64,000 bases of DNA from Enoplolaimus lenunculus (Eukaryota; Nematoda; Enoplea; Enoplida; Thoracostomopsidae): assembly GCA_030248215.1 (NCBI GenBank), contig JASANG010001788.1, positions 124,001-188,000 of the forward strand, in the 5' to 3' direction. The translations under genes and the position numbers were made by a program. Below are positions 1 to 12,765 of this stretch, piece after piece (the first letter of the stretch is position 1; each line of letters opens with the position of its first letter). The notes under the pieces were generated by a model, which was given only the letters and a program-made list of their open reading frames with translations, did not search any database and was not told the DNA's origin.

Positions 1-1114
1 CGCTAAAGTTGTTTACTATTTGTAAGCTTCTATTGGAGTTTTCGCTATTAGAATCACATTTTTTTGGTTTTATCACCAATTGTATACGGCTTGTGATCAG
101 AACATAAGGGACTTATAAATCCACGCGTTTCATTTTCATTCACATACGAAGCTAGCACTCTTTTTCTAGTAACCCTGACAGCCATATCGCTGATAACTAA
201 GGAAATTTTTTTAAAGAATAAAACTTCGTTACATCAGCACTCACCAGAAAACCATACGTGATTATATTGCCTTTGGCGTACCGGCTTTGGCGTACCCTTA
301 AGTGCTGACTAACAATGTTTACGCAGTTTGATAACTTGAGTACAAAATGGTAGAACCAATATGAAGGTTATGACCGTGAAACGTTGTTGATGCATATATT
401 ATTAATCGGATATATCTGACAAGCCGAAAGATAAAAAATTATGCCCAACCAGTATGATTATTTGTAAGCCAAGCGGCAAACCAGCTTCCCTCAATTCGCA
501 CTGAGATAAGTCAACGAAAGCATGATGCTCGGGCGCGTATACGAGAGGGAATCGAGGATTTTGGCGGAAAATTATCATAAAACAACAAGCACAGAATGAA
601 TTGAGTATTACAATGAAGAAAGGTTTAATAGGCTTGTACTGTGTGTTTTACTTTAACGCTTGTTTGTTATACTTCAAGCACTTTTTAGAAGTTAATTCAT
701 TTACAGGTTATTTTCATACTAGCACTCCTATTAGTAGTAACCCTGATGATCATAATATTATTCAGTCTGTAAAACAGTTTTTGATCGTTGTAAGTGGTAG
801 AACATGAACTATATATAGCAATAGCATTAGTTTAGTTTAATGATTAGAATGAAGACTCGTTTCGTATTTATGAAGTCTTTTGTATCCGGATGACAATAAC
901 TGAAGGAAATTATGACAGGAAGAAAGACACTTTTGTGGTTTTAGCCCAAAGCGAAAATTCCGCCCACAAATGATCTATGCACAACTGAGCGTTGTTAAAG
1001 TACTATAAGCATACTTCTAAGCCTAGCGGTACACGCAAATGTTCGGTGTTTTCTGTTTCTCTTGCTGCCGGCTTTGGACAGAATTGCGATCTTACTTTGG
1101 AAAATTTTTTTGCT
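1..1114. other. Intergenic, no supported gene
   Basis: This stretch is AT-rich. The only open frame of note is a 68-codon run (601-807) with no homology I recognise and no splice support. A short sequence around 150-180 (tagcactcnnnnntagtaaccctga type) recurs in degenerate form at 718-750, probably remnants of one dispersed repeat. Confidence 0.5.
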
Positions 1115-1339
1115 CATTCGGATTGTCGTTTGAAATAACCCCATACCCAAATTGAGTTTCTAAAAAATTTGATTCGGATTGTCGTTTGTAATAATTCCAT
1201 ACCCAAATTGAGTTTCTAAAAAATTTGATTCGGATTGTCATTTGTAATAATTCCATACCCAAATTGAGTTTCTAAAAAATTTGATTCGGATTGTCATTTG
1301 TAATAATTCCATACCCAATTTGAGTTTCGAAAAAAATTC
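1115..1339. repeat. Tandem repeat, 56 bp x 4
   Basis: Four head-to-tail copies of a 56 bp unit start at 1115, 1171, 1227 and 1283. Each begins with (g/c)attcggattgtc and contains ccatacccaaattgag. The copies differ by only a few substitutions, with the first and last most diverged, so the array is recent. Confidence 0.93.
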
Positions 1340-1992
1340 TATTTTAGACGTCCTACCTGAAGTTTCTTTTATATCCGAAAAATTACCGATTAACAGATCA
1401 ATCCACGCCACTTTTTGAGAAGCATAGTCCTACCACCCGCTTGGCTACGGGCTTGCATATATCTTTTGCTTTTTTTTTACAATTTTTGCAAGTCAGCGGT
1501 CAATTTTTTACCATAAAGTTCGCAACCACCTTCTAGATTATATACACCTAGCGATTTTCTAAATTCTACATTTAGCTTACCTTATCCAGGGGTTTCTGTT
1601 CTTTTAACCAGTCCAGAATAGAATTTAAATGTTATAATATTATTGGAGCACACAGTGCCTAAACTCGATTTAATCCGTTGTTACTATTTGAGTTTAGGTT
1701 GTTTTGATGCACATATATGCCGTTGCTGGCCTCGGTGCCCGTTTATTAGCAATGAGTCTATTTCAATGTCGATTGATTCCGGTAAAGTTGTTTTATTAAA
1801 CTGAAGGTATGTTCGCGAAGCGGAAAAACTGATTTGACAACCAAAAAGGCACGTCTATGTGTAGTAGGTGTATACAAAAACGCGACACAGGCCGTAGATG
1901 TTGTTCGTTACAAAGTACTCAGCGTGAGTTGTGTATAAAGCCGTTGCTTTGATGTTATCAGTCAAACGATAACATGCAATGTATATGCAGAA

Positions 1993-2149
1993 GGCCCGTG
2001 TTACTTTAAGAGGCGACCTGGGTTCTAGTGGTTCTATAAAAGAGTAGGTTTAGATTCTAGATTACATTTTTTGCTAAGGTTTAGGTTTAGGTTTAGGCTT
2101 AGGAATACTTTTAATCTACTGTTTACACCCCTTAAAGTAACATTGGCCC
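1993..2149. mobile_element. Inverted-repeat element with telomere-like TTAGGC core
   Basis: The left end (ggcccgtgttactttaag) is nearly the reverse complement of the right end (cttaaagtaacattggcccg). The interior holds a run of TTTAGG/TTAGGC hexamers (about 2078-2104). It is the same family as copies at 35.0, 43.6, 49.3, 56.6, 57.3 and 60.9 kb, and closest to the one at 57253-57456. No coding capacity: a MITE-like non-autonomous element. Confidence 0.75.
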
Positions 2150-3490
2150 GCAGAATAATATTGCAAAAACATACTTGGTACTTGCAGGAATATAAGAAAA
2201 ACTCAGAACCGGAAGCAACGTAACCAGAACCAGTATTTTAAAGCAAAATCTAATATAAAGTATTATTTTACCGGTCATACCTAAAATCTATGCAAAGATC
2301 TGCCACTAATGCTATAAAGTGCATAGGAATTTTTTATGCGTCGGCCATGGTGACGATAGCCGCCTATTTTGACAAGCCTAATTTAGCCGTGGCCGTATAA
2401 TACTTGTACCAAGTTTGCCGCAGAAACAGCCATAACTAAAATTCACATATTTTAAAATGTACGTTAAAGTTTAGATAAATAATTTATGCATAGCTAAACA
2501 TGTTTCTAACCACTAAATATGACTATATTGTTTCTGAAAAAGCTATATTTGCCAAGGATGCTAATTAACTTTGTACTATCACCAATATCGGATAGCTCTC
2601 ATGGATGATATAATTGCAAAACATCCTGTACTTCCTGATTAAAAATACTTTCGAAAAATACGCTAGATACATCGATAAGACTCAATTTATTTTGAACAAA
2701 AGTGCGAATTTGCAATTATTAAAGCGGTTTTGTACGGAAACAGCAGAAACTGAAAGTGAAACAGGTGGCTAACAAGTAAACTTCGTCGTAGTGGAGTTTA
2801 CTCGGCTTACTTGGAAATAAATTAACTCGAATAAATTACTATTCATTCTCGAATTGGATTTTCCTCGATTATACTGTCGATTTCGAGGCAGTTACCTAGA
2901 ACTATAATTTGCATAAAACTATACACGCGGTCAAACTTTTAACTCTATTTATTAGTGCAAAATATCTTGCTTTTACCCAATTGTCTTCTTTTATAGTGTA
3001 CTCTGAAGTGAGTCAATGGCAGATGGCCGTTTGCGCTAATAAATTGCCAATCAAACTTCAGAGTTCGATCGAAATTTGCCAAAGAAATTATATGTTATAT
3101 TTACAAAAGGAGGAAGTGCCAGAAACTGCTACAATCATTTCACTGTCAAAGATTTTGATACTGACACCCATGTTTCTTGCTCTGATTTCAAGCGAAGTAA
3201 AAATAGGCAACCATTTACGCTATCCCACTGTCAGGCAGAATTTACCTAAAGGAATCAAATCTCAAAACTGTTTTGTTTTACATTTAATATGGTAGTTAAT
3301 CAAGAACTGAGATTGGCGTTGAATCTCCAAATATAAGTTTTTAAAACTTAAAGGTACAAAGCATGCAACCTTTAGTATAAAGACATTTGCAGCCGAAAAT
3401 TTTCGAACGATCAGCAACATATCGAAATCAGGATCAACGACCAGTGTAGGTTTTGCATCGTAATGTAGTTGCAGCTGGCCTTCTAAGAGC
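2150..3490. other. Intergenic, no supported gene
   Basis: AT-rich sequence. A 128-codon open frame (2909-3295, beginning with TTG) is present, but it has no splice sites at sensible places and no recognisable family, so I do not call it a gene. Confidence 0.4.
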
Positions 3491-3870
3491 ACGGGCCAGT
3501 GGTGTAGTAGGTAGCATGACTACCTTGCAATCTGGAGGCGAGGATTTGATTCCCAGTTGTTTCGGTGTTCTATTGCAAATTGCACATCACCATATTCTGT
3601 CCGCTTTCTGGTCTAAGTTACGGCATAGATTGGCTCCATGGTATAGTGGCAGATGACTCGGCAGTTATCTGTGGTGGCGTCTGGTTAAGCTGACAGCAGC
3701 ATAATATACCGTACTGCCTACATGCCTCAGCAGGTTCGGTGTGTATGGCTATTGAGCACCCTTTTCAGGTTCCAAGCTTGGATAGTGTATGTGAGATCGT
3801 TGCTTTTGCGCACAGATGTTGTGTCAGGGAGGTGGGGCGCACTTGTGCTGTATACCCCTTGATATACTGC
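3491..3870 (+). repeat. tRNA-derived SINE-like repeat
   Basis: The head resembles a degenerate tRNA. It carries an A-box-like gtagtaggtagcatg near 3501-3515 and a B-box-like ggatttgattcc near 3542-3553, spaced as in a tRNA promoter. About 300 bp of non-coding body follows. The 67-codon frame across it is incidental. The boundaries are approximate. Confidence 0.45.
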
Positions 3871-4030
3871 ACATGAAAACATATTCTTGCAGTGCGCTTA
3901 TTGTATAGACATGAATTTGCATCGATGACCTACATGTACCTCTTTATTGAACAGTTTCATATTATTATATTTTAGAAATAAGTATATAAATATATATTTA
4001 AACTTATTAAGAAACGTAATATTTTTTATA

Positions 4031-4064
4031 ATGAAGTCCGCGGGCAGTGATATTGAGTTACCAA
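4031..4064 (+). CDS. Candidate first coding exon of the 4.0-11.1 kb gene
   Basis: An ATG at 4031 opens a frame of eleven codons (MKSAGSDIELP) ending at a strong donor, CCAA|GTAAGT. It lies 200 bp upstream of a long open exon on the same strand, so it may be the first exon of that gene. I could not find an acceptor with matching phase between 4064 and 4330. Either the link or the 5' edge of the next exon is therefore unresolved. Confidence 0.35.
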
Positions 4065-4267
4065 GTAAGTTGACAAAATTTCACCGTTTGCTTTATTTAA
4101 CATTGAAAAAAACCCTGCCAATAGAATGAAATTTTAACTTCTAAAGTATTTGATTTTTGTTCTTTCCTCGAAGAGAAAACATCAAATTAAGTTTTACGTG
4201 TCATCTTCGGCGCCAAAAATATTGGTCAGCTAATGTAATGAAATTTACATTTCTATAAACTGACTAA

Positions 4268-7200
4268 TTGCAACAATATTTAATTTTCGTGCTCGCATCG
4301 CCTTCAACGCGTTCAACTCCGCCCAGCGCGACGTCATCGAAACGAACGTTGATTGGCGGAGTGCGTCCATCACCGGAAATCGTTCGAAAACATATCGTTA
4401 ACATTGGTGGCGGAGGATCAAAGTCAAGCCGACCCGGAAGTGGAGCTGCAAAACAATCGACAAGTGACATCGAAACGGCATACGCACATCGCGGAAGTAC
4501 TCAGTCAATTGTACACTATCGGTCGTTGCATTCGTCGTTAACACAAGACGGTGTTGCAAGGCGATTTTCAACGTTCGCTGAATCAACACGGCAAGCGCAA
4601 ACATCATCCAAGTTGTTTTCACGAGTCTACCGTGACCATTATAAAATTATTTGCTACGATTTGCATAAGGTATAAATTAAGTTTAAGTATTACAGGGGGG
4701 CAGACATAATTTTCAACTTGTAAGCTTTTAGGAATAAAAGCATCTTTGCTACGCGTAGATTGTTGTGATCATTATAACGTCATTTGCTTGGGTTTGCACA
4801 AAGTATATTTGATATTAAAGACACCGGACAACGATGGAATTCTGATTATTTATTAACTTTTTGTTTTAATAATAGATAATATCATAGTTTGTTTATTGTA
4901 GCGAATCAAAGACCTTCACGAACTTGTTGCACGCTATCATATCACAATGTTATCGTTATCGAGTCCAGCGCAAGCCACATCAGGGGCGCTTTCCACTTCA
5001 ATGGATATAACAAGTGCTGGCGGCATGCTTGGAATCAGCGGCGGAATTCGTTGTCCTCAGGTCGCAAACGCTGCATCGTCTACACCCGCCGAAACGCTGA
5101 TTACTACACTGCATGGCGAATTTTTAATTGCAATCCGTTCATTTGCCGAAGCAATACTGCCTGAACTTCATAGGTACGTGAGCATTTTAGGTTTGCTTTT
5201 ATCATAGGACGAACATTTCTTTGTGATAATAGGCATGATTTAATTCCAGGATATAACAGCATGATTTGATAGGTTTTGGCGAATAAACATGACGACCGAA
5301 TAAATTAATAAGACTCTAAAACCAGCTTGTTCTTAGGCGATTAAGAGTAACTTAGCTTGCCTCATTCGAGAAATTTCCGTAGGATATATCACTTTTATTG
5401 CATCACCTGTTTCATTCGCACGAGGACAACCTAGCATAACTTGCTCATAGCAGAGTTTCCTAATTCAAGAATTCGCTGGACACAAATAACCGCATTATAC
5501 AAATGAGGGCAGTTTTGAATCCACAATTTTGCATGACATGGAATGGAAAATTTGACGAACTTAATAAGAGTTGTAGGTTTCATCTTTGAGTCTGTATCGA
5601 TAAGAGCTTGTTTCGCTAAATAGAATCCGTAAATGGACAGATTCCAAGACTATCAATTACTCCATAAACAACAATTACTTAAATTAGATTGCGTAAATGC
5701 TGTCTGAACCAAATTAAATTCAGTGAAGAATTTGATTCGTTACTCACGTCATTGTGTAATGCTATCTGTATTGATAGCAGCATACTCAAGAGTTAATTAG
5801 TATACTCCCTAAAGTAATCAACTTATACCACAGAAAATAGCTGGCTTAAGCTAAATGTATGGGTTTTAATAAATGGAGCTACATTGAAACGCAATAGCCC
5901 ATTCCCCAATAGCAAGTTAGATACCCTGTATAGAGACAAAATAGATAGCAATCACCCCCGTCCAACTACATCCGTCACTGCAAGCGTGAAAAATGTAATC
6001 CACAGTACACCAAACGTGTTTTAATATGATCTTAGTCAATAGTATTTCAATAATTTATTTTCAGTCGAGAGTCTAAAGATTTAACACGGTTAGCCGTTGA
6101 ATTCAGCGCTTTAATAACGTTGTTCTTGATTGAAATCAAAAAGTACATAACAATATTTGATCAAACCGATACGAAAGAGCCGATACAAAACGACGACAGT
6201 GCTGCTGCTGCTGATAACGGTGATGAATGTAATGAAACTACCAAATTATCTACAGGTAGAGGCAACGTTGTATCATGGATTATTGGCATGTATAATGAGC
6301 GCAACCAAAGCATCCATTGGTTTTGCGAGTGCAAGTGGTTGTTCAGCCGAAAACATTACATAAAATCTGCACAGTTTCTGATTTTTTTAAATTTTCACCC
6401 TCGAAATTCTAAACAAAATTGCTCAGAAAACCGAAGGATATGCATCTGCGAGCCAGGAAGTCTAGAGGTATAAACGACCTTTTATTTCATTTGTTTTCTA
6501 AAATTTGCAACATTTTTTGTATTAAATGATTTTTCGAGCAGAAATTTTTCGACTATGTACCGCACTGTAGGTGCCTTACTCGTTGCTTTTCAGCAAGTTA
6601 GCGGTCGCGCTGATATCTGAGGAAATCTGGAATTGGTCCTACAGGAGAATCATAACATACATTTTCATGTTTTGTTGATTCGAAGATGATTAAGCTGTTT
6701 GCTCTGTAGTAAGAGCTTTCATGAAGTCGATTACCTGCAAGTAACCATAAGGAAGGCAAACAATTATATAACCACTATCTAAATCACCAAACCTTATACT
6801 TTACAAAGAGCAGTATACTTCGGCTCTCAAAAACTTAAAATTTTCACACACACTACGTGTCAGACCCAAGAGTTCTCAATAAAACAGGATACACAAACTT
6901 TTTCACAATTGAAAAATAACACTCCGATAGGATGTTCAAATACGACCCAAAAATTCCACTGATTACTGAGTAAATTTCGTTGAAAATTCGTAGTCACTAC
7001 TTGTACCAAACACCACAAACCTCTACTAAGGCCACACAGGCCACCAATTACTACTGCACACAGCAACGAACAAAACTAATTTACCAATAGGCAATGAATG
7101 AGTAAAACGGCAGTGTGTCCTTAAGGACAAACCAAACTCTGCTATTTTCTATAAGCTACTTATCTGCGCTGTCTTCTGAGACTTTCCGGAAATATGACCT

Positions 7201-10200
7201 AAAATTTTCAGACTTGGGGTTTGCAAACAAAGTAATTCACACCCAGGGCTTCACCGAAACCAAGACTTAGACCGCAAATTATCTAAACAAAACTCCAATA
7301 TTTTGCACACAGCTCTATAGCAATTCCTAACACTAGCACACTTGTGCTATAACCAAGCAAATAAAGCCAAGTAAACTCAGAAGCTAATACACGTCAATTC
7401 GTAATAACAACCGGCAGCAACTCTGCCGCGATACACAACTGAAGCCCCCCTAGACGCAAGCGCACAACCCTTTTATACTCGTAAAATTAAAGGGTAGCTT
7501 GAACTTTATCGACTTGCACAAAACTCTAAAGAATTTCCGAAACTTAAATGCTTAATTTAATTTATAAATCTTATGGGTTTTTGCTAATAGATTTCTAGCA
7601 AAAATTTACCACAAAATTATACAAAAAACTTATTTTGACTTAATACTTGGGTTTTTAGAACAAATTTTGAAATTAAAATTTGAAGTGAATTCTCCGAATT
7701 AAATATTTTGACCAGAATCCCAGGTTTTGAAAACAACCGCGATCTTTGAAATTGCATAAAAAGTAAAAAATCCCATGTTTTGTCGAAAATCCGCAAAATT
7801 CAAAACAAAATTTTCGCTAAAATTTACAAAAATTTATCTAAAAACTAAGCTTTGACTAGAATCTATAAATTTCAAAACAAAATTATTCCGCAAATTTAAG
7901 TAATTCCACGAATTTCCAATATTTTGACTTTGCAGGGTTGTTTCACGGGTCTTCTAATTCTCAGAATTACCCTTCTTGTCGTTTTAGAAAAGGGGAAGTT
8001 GACTGTACGGTTTCTAGAATGTTAATCAAATTAAGGGAGTACTTGTTAACTTAATTCAAGTTTAGAAACTTTTCAGTAATCAATGAGTTATCCGATACAC
8101 GCGGAAAACAATTCAGAGTCAGCGCTCTCTAACGCCGTAACAAAATTTAATAAGTGTATTTATACAGTGTAAATTTTACAAGCGATATACAATAATGTGA
8201 AATCGCAGCATCGGCATGCTAGAATCATATACGTGACTGAGTCAGCACTGGTGCAGTACGGTATGTACAGACTTGAAATACGAACGCTGAAACTTATCTT
8301 AGGGGTACAATTACGCAATATATTAAAATATGCACAACATCTAGGCACTGGCTCACTAAACAAGTTGTCCACTCTCAAAACAGTTTAAACTGCAACCTGC
8401 AATTACAACTGTACCATACACTGCGAATATTAAGCCACAAGAACATATACACACGCACATGCCGATATATCAAAATTTTTAACACGCCTAGCATTATGCG
8501 GGGTTCACGTTATAACCGGGGCAGCTGGGACACGTTTTGTCCCCATTAGAGTGTTGGGTCACATTTTGTCTGCTTGTAGACCCCATATCATATTCAAAAA
8601 TTCGTATTTGTCTGCTAATATCATGTATAGGTCACCTTTTGTCCTTCAATATCATATGATATTCGAGGTATTGTCTGCGAATATCATATGATATATTTTC
8701 AAACGTCTGCATAGTTGAGGTAACATACCCAAATTGTCCTGTTGAATATCATATGATACTAGAATTTGAAATTTGAATTTTTGAATTATGAAGCTGTGAT
8801 TTTAAGCGATTTTGTGTCGGAAGCGATTTGCAGACATGTATTTGGTATTTAAAACACGTTTGTGCCTCTGACGTCTAACTTTTCATTCATTTATTAGTAC
8901 CCAAAGGTTACACTGTCCCGCTGAATATCATATGATATTCGTTGAAATTTTGGAATATCATATGATATACGCATAAATGTCCGACAGTGTCACGTGACAT
9001 ACCGTCCGTTGTACACATTGATCATTTGAGAGCGGTGTTTGTAAGCTAATGTCATATGACATTCGAGTTTTGTCTGTTGACCCGATATAAGTGCCCAAAT
9101 TTTAACGTTGACGTAGAATCAACATGGGAAAAACCGTGTCCCGCCTGCCCCGGTTATAACGTGAACATCGCATTAGCAACCGCAGCAATAAAAAGATAAC
9201 TAACAACAACAACAACAACAATAGTAATTACACATTTTATATACGCACACAACCACACATTCTACATAACATACACACTTACAATTTTTACAGGAAATTT
9301 AAAAATGAGAAAATTTGAATGAAGGGGAAACCCCAAAAAACAAAAAAACCTAAATAAGAAAATTTTAAAACGAAGGGGGTATGCAGTGTAATGTTAATAC
9401 TCAAAGCTATAATCGCTCAAAATAAGTAGTAAGGGGGTAGTAATTAAAAATTCTTACCCCCTGCTAAATTTTTCAAACCCCCATGTAACATAATATTTAT
9501 TCCGACGTCCACGATTTCTTGAGCGCACAGAAATTGATTACTGAAATTTGACTATTTACAGCAACAAGCATCATGCCGACAGATGCATTCAGTGGATTTG
9601 GAGACAAAAATGGCGCTTCGGTGATGTTTTGTAAATCTTTAACTCCGTTTGTTGCCCTTGCTGGAACCAGCGCTATGCCGGCGAATGATTTAAACAAGTA
9701 TTTATCGCAGTTTTATTTTACAAATTGCCCTAATTAAACTGATATATTATGTTATATTTTTTCACCGCATAAATTCAACTGGACATTGGTCAGGTGTTGT
9801 CGCAACTCTGTGACAAACGCTGTCCAGCTCATGCGATTTCGCGGCATATTCATAAACGCATCTTGTAGTACCAAACGTACGGCACTTATAGCCATTGTAG
9901 CGAAAAGTTTTGCATGACTGAGTAAATCCAGTGATTAGAGCAGCTGACCGGCAATCCGTACGTCGTGGGTTCGAACTCCACTGCATCCGTAGCAAAATTT
10001 TCGTGAAGGGCTCTATAAGGCTGAGTCAAATTTGGTCTCTTCGAAATAGGATCTACGGGACTACACAAACCGAGTTAAATTCGACTCAGCCAGAGTCAAA
10101 TATGCGACTCAGTGAGTGGAATTTGACTCTGGCGGAGTCGGATTTGACTCAGTCTGTTTAGTCCCGTAGAACCTATTTCGAAGAGAGTCAATGTGGCTCA

Positions 10201-11147
10201 CAATTTATTGCAGTGTACTGTTTGAGTGCAGAATTCTCAGCAATAAATTGAAACGAATTTTATGAGTGATACTTATTGACTGTGCAAAATTTGTTTATTT
10301 TAGACCTACTGATTCAAAAGTTAAAATTTATACAAACTTTAGTATTAATAGCAGATTTATTGTAACAGAATTAATATCGTAAACAAGTTTTGAAATTCAA
10401 TATTTAGCCTTTGAACTTGGCCAATCCCAGTCCCGCAACCATAAAAATCCTTGAATGCCCCTCTTGAAAAATTTTTGCCTCCCCCTAGCAAGGTAAGCTT
10501 GCTACGGGTCTGTGTTCTCGCTTTACAACTTGAAATTTTTTCCAATAAAATCATATGTGTTATGAGATCATTGTTACCGATTTTCCAATGCAATAATGAA
10601 AATTAGCACTATCACAGGTGTTTGGGAATTTCAGAACAGTCAAAGAAATCGAAAATTATCAAAACAAGATTGAAAACGAAATTGCGGTATATTATACTCC
10701 AGGTAGCTGCGATTACGGTAAACATTTTATTTTTTGTCAATTGGAACTTAAATTTGTACTGTTAATCAAGCATGTTTCGTTGTGGTAAAATAAACTAATT
10801 GAGTACTAATAGAGTTTGTCCAATGTTTTTCGGCGTATCGCAAAACCGTAAACCAACAAATGAGCTATTTGGCGTGTACGTTTGAATTTGGTTGCGGAAT
10901 GTTAACGAGATATCTTGAGAAGTCTTAGGGTGGCGCTGTACTTGCCGCTCAGGTACCGCAACTGAAAACTTTTTTTGAAAATTTGTTATGCGATGCAATG
11001 CAGCAAATGATGTACGTTGACGTACGGTGCCCCGACGGCACCGGACTGAATTATATTATAGTCCAAAATTGTAGGGCATCGCAAACTATGATTGAAGAAC
11101 TTTTCAAGATCAACCCGTTTTTGGGTTATCGCCAGCTTGGACGATAA
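4268..11147 (+). CDS. Multi-exon gene, uncharacterised protein (5' end unresolved)
   Basis: I assembled this gene from splice signals and phase. Exons are about 4268-4669, 4902-5173, 6065-6255, 9562-9697, 9794-9896, 10618-10717, 10815-10873 and 10929-11147 (TAA), and every junction listed keeps the frame. The 5' edge is uncertain because a stop lies just upstream of 4268; a candidate first exon is at 4031. The N-terminal part is Ser/Thr/Gly-rich and looks disordered. A helical stretch follows (RIKDLHELVARYH, later LHGEFLIAIRSFAEAILPEL and LAVEFSALITLFLIEIKKY). The C-terminal part contains CDYVCPMFFGVSQ and VDVRCPDGTGLNYIIVQNC and ends in GYRQLGR. I do not recognise the family. The 3.3 kb third intron carries a transposon-like element and the fifth intron two more. 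An AATAAA at 11279 could serve polyadenylation. The last three exons and 9562-9697 are the best supported; the 9896 donor (ATT|GTAGCG) is weak, and a stop follows shortly if it is not used. Confidence 0.55.
8503..9166. mobile_element. Palindrome-rich inverted-repeat element (intronic)
   Basis: The ends are inverted repeats: gttcacgttataaccggggc at the left, and its reverse complement gccccggttataacgtgaac at the right. Inside, the palindrome ATATCATATGATAT or a close variant occurs at least five times (near 8649, 8680, 8738, 8924 and 8952), with related CATATGACAT and CACGTGAC forms. There is no open frame. The element sits in the third intron of the 4.3-11.1 kb gene. It is a MITE-like element of unusual internal structure. 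Confidence 0.8.
9931..9995 (+). repeat. tRNA-like fragment (SINE head)
   Basis: The sequence attagagcagctgaccggca resembles a tRNA A box and is followed at normal spacing by a good B box, gggttcgaactcc (9966-9978). No full cloverleaf forms. It lies in an intron directly before the inverted-repeat element at 10022, so it is probably a SINE remnant. Confidence 0.45.
10022..10217. mobile_element. GAGTCAAATTTGACTC foldback element, copy 1
   Basis: This is a largely self-complementary element. The left half contains gactacacaaaccgagttaa and the right half gactcagtctgtttagtccc. The right terminus (ggctcacaatttattgcagtgta) matches the family ends at 33.7, 59.9 and 20.8 kb, while the left terminus is degraded. 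No coding content; non-autonomous. Confidence 0.75.
10415..10510. repeat. Dispersed repeat, copy 1 (others at 18965 and 47465)
   Basis: A block containing ccttgaatgcccctcttgaaaaattt and ccctagcaaggtaagcttgctacg recurs with moderate divergence at about 18965-19125 and 47465-47635. No open frame spans the copies. Family type is unknown. Confidence 0.6.
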
Positions 11148-12765
11148 TACTGATACTATCATCCTCAAAGTTCTAATTTATAAATTTTATATTTTTAGCC
11201 CCACGAAAATCTCGTATAGGATTTTAACTACTCTAACTTTCATGGTCAAGCGCTAGTAGTCTTAAATGCGGAGGTTTCAATAAACACCATTCCGTTTTTT
11301 TAGATCACGACGGGACGAATGAGCCGGAGCTGCCTCGGCCAAACGTGAAAAGACGTCGCCGGCATACAATGGCGTTTTGTAACTCAGTTCTTACGACGGT
11401 GATATGTTGTAGACGAAAACAGTTGTATGCCTGATATCATTCTCAGTGATGCTTTTACTTTGATTATTCATCCGGTTAATATTTTACTTTTAAGGGCCGT
11501 AGCTGTAGACTGAACATTCCTACATCTCAGCGTAAGCCTAAACTTAGAAAATAGTACTAAATCTGAAACGTAAGCCTGATCCTAAGCAAAAGACGTATAG
11601 TCTAAACTCTAAGCTTACTGTTTTGCAGTCGCACCAGAAAACGGGACGGCCCTAAAAGTATACACGATCCATGAATTCTGTATACTTGTGGCTGCGTAAT
11701 CCGACTCGAGAGTGCGCAATTGTAGTAAACGGGCGAGCTGGTATAACGTCGCTTACAAGTTCAGGTTTCGCCTGACTGCTTCTATCGGAGATGCACTGGA
11801 GTTTGCGAAAATTGATGATTTACTGTTTGCGATCAGGTATCCAATTCCGGATACAGGTCAACCTCTTGTTTTGATTGAAGGCTACTTAACACTTGGCCAT
11901 CTAATAAACTTAGTAGTTAATAATACGGTAGGTTTGGAAACTTACTTAAATTCCAAATGAAGATGTTGAAACATTTTTTTGTAAATATGTTAAAGGACAA
12001 AACTCAACACAAGGTAAAGCATACACAAATTACCAGTACAGGTTACCACACGATGAGCATGAGATATTGTTATTTGTGACACACTGATACGCGTTAGCAG
12101 CCATGCCTAATTTATGTTTTTCCTGCTACCCGACGACTATTTTAACGATTACAACAGCGCTAATATTTCGTTATTATCTAATAAATGAATATAAATTAAT
12201 TATTTACGCAGTCAACCGTAAGCTAGAAATGCCAGGAGTTTAATACGAACATTCGCGTTGATTCGGTAACTGTATAAGTTCAATTCTTTTATCATCTTAA
12301 ACTCAAGCTCAAACGTGTAATTTTACAACTACTGAATATGTATGAGTTACGAAACACCATTAATACTTCGTAACGACTTTTTCAATACTCACGTTTCAAA
12401 TACGCCTTGACTTTGTTTTAACCGACAAAATAAACTAACTTACTTTAAGGGTCGCAACAGTAACCTAAGCATATTTCTAAACCTAAGCGTACAATAAAAA
12501 TAGTGTAACCCTTTTTATTGCAATCTCACGCGAAACCGGAAAGTCCTTATAATTTCAACAAATAAATGGTTTATACCTGCTTTTGAAAGTTAACAATGCG
12601 TTCATGAAAAGTCGTGGACCAAAACTATATTTTTTCATTCAAAATTTTCGTTTTGTAGCATACGTCACGATCCTTCGAAAGCGCGGAACCAAACGCAGTA
12701 ACGTCGCTGGCCTCCACAGCGATCCGCTCGTGGTCGTACTTTCACTGTTGCATTTTTACTAAATT
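11148..12765. other. Intergenic between convergent genes; degraded repeats
   Basis: This is the interval between the stop of the plus-strand gene and the stop of the minus-strand gene. It holds an AATAAA at 11279. Two decayed members of the TTAGGC-bearing inverted-repeat family (about 11495-11655 and 12440-12545) are recognisable from cctaagc/aagcctaa strings. An open frame after an acceptor-like TTTTTTTAG (11304 to the TGA near 11430) and an 82-codon frame (11712-11960) both look partly coding, but I could not join them to a gene. Confidence 0.4.

Noticed and set aside
2909-3295. 128-codon plus-strand frame
   Set aside because: No ATG start at its beginning, no family resemblance and no splice structure; likely chance in AT-rich DNA.
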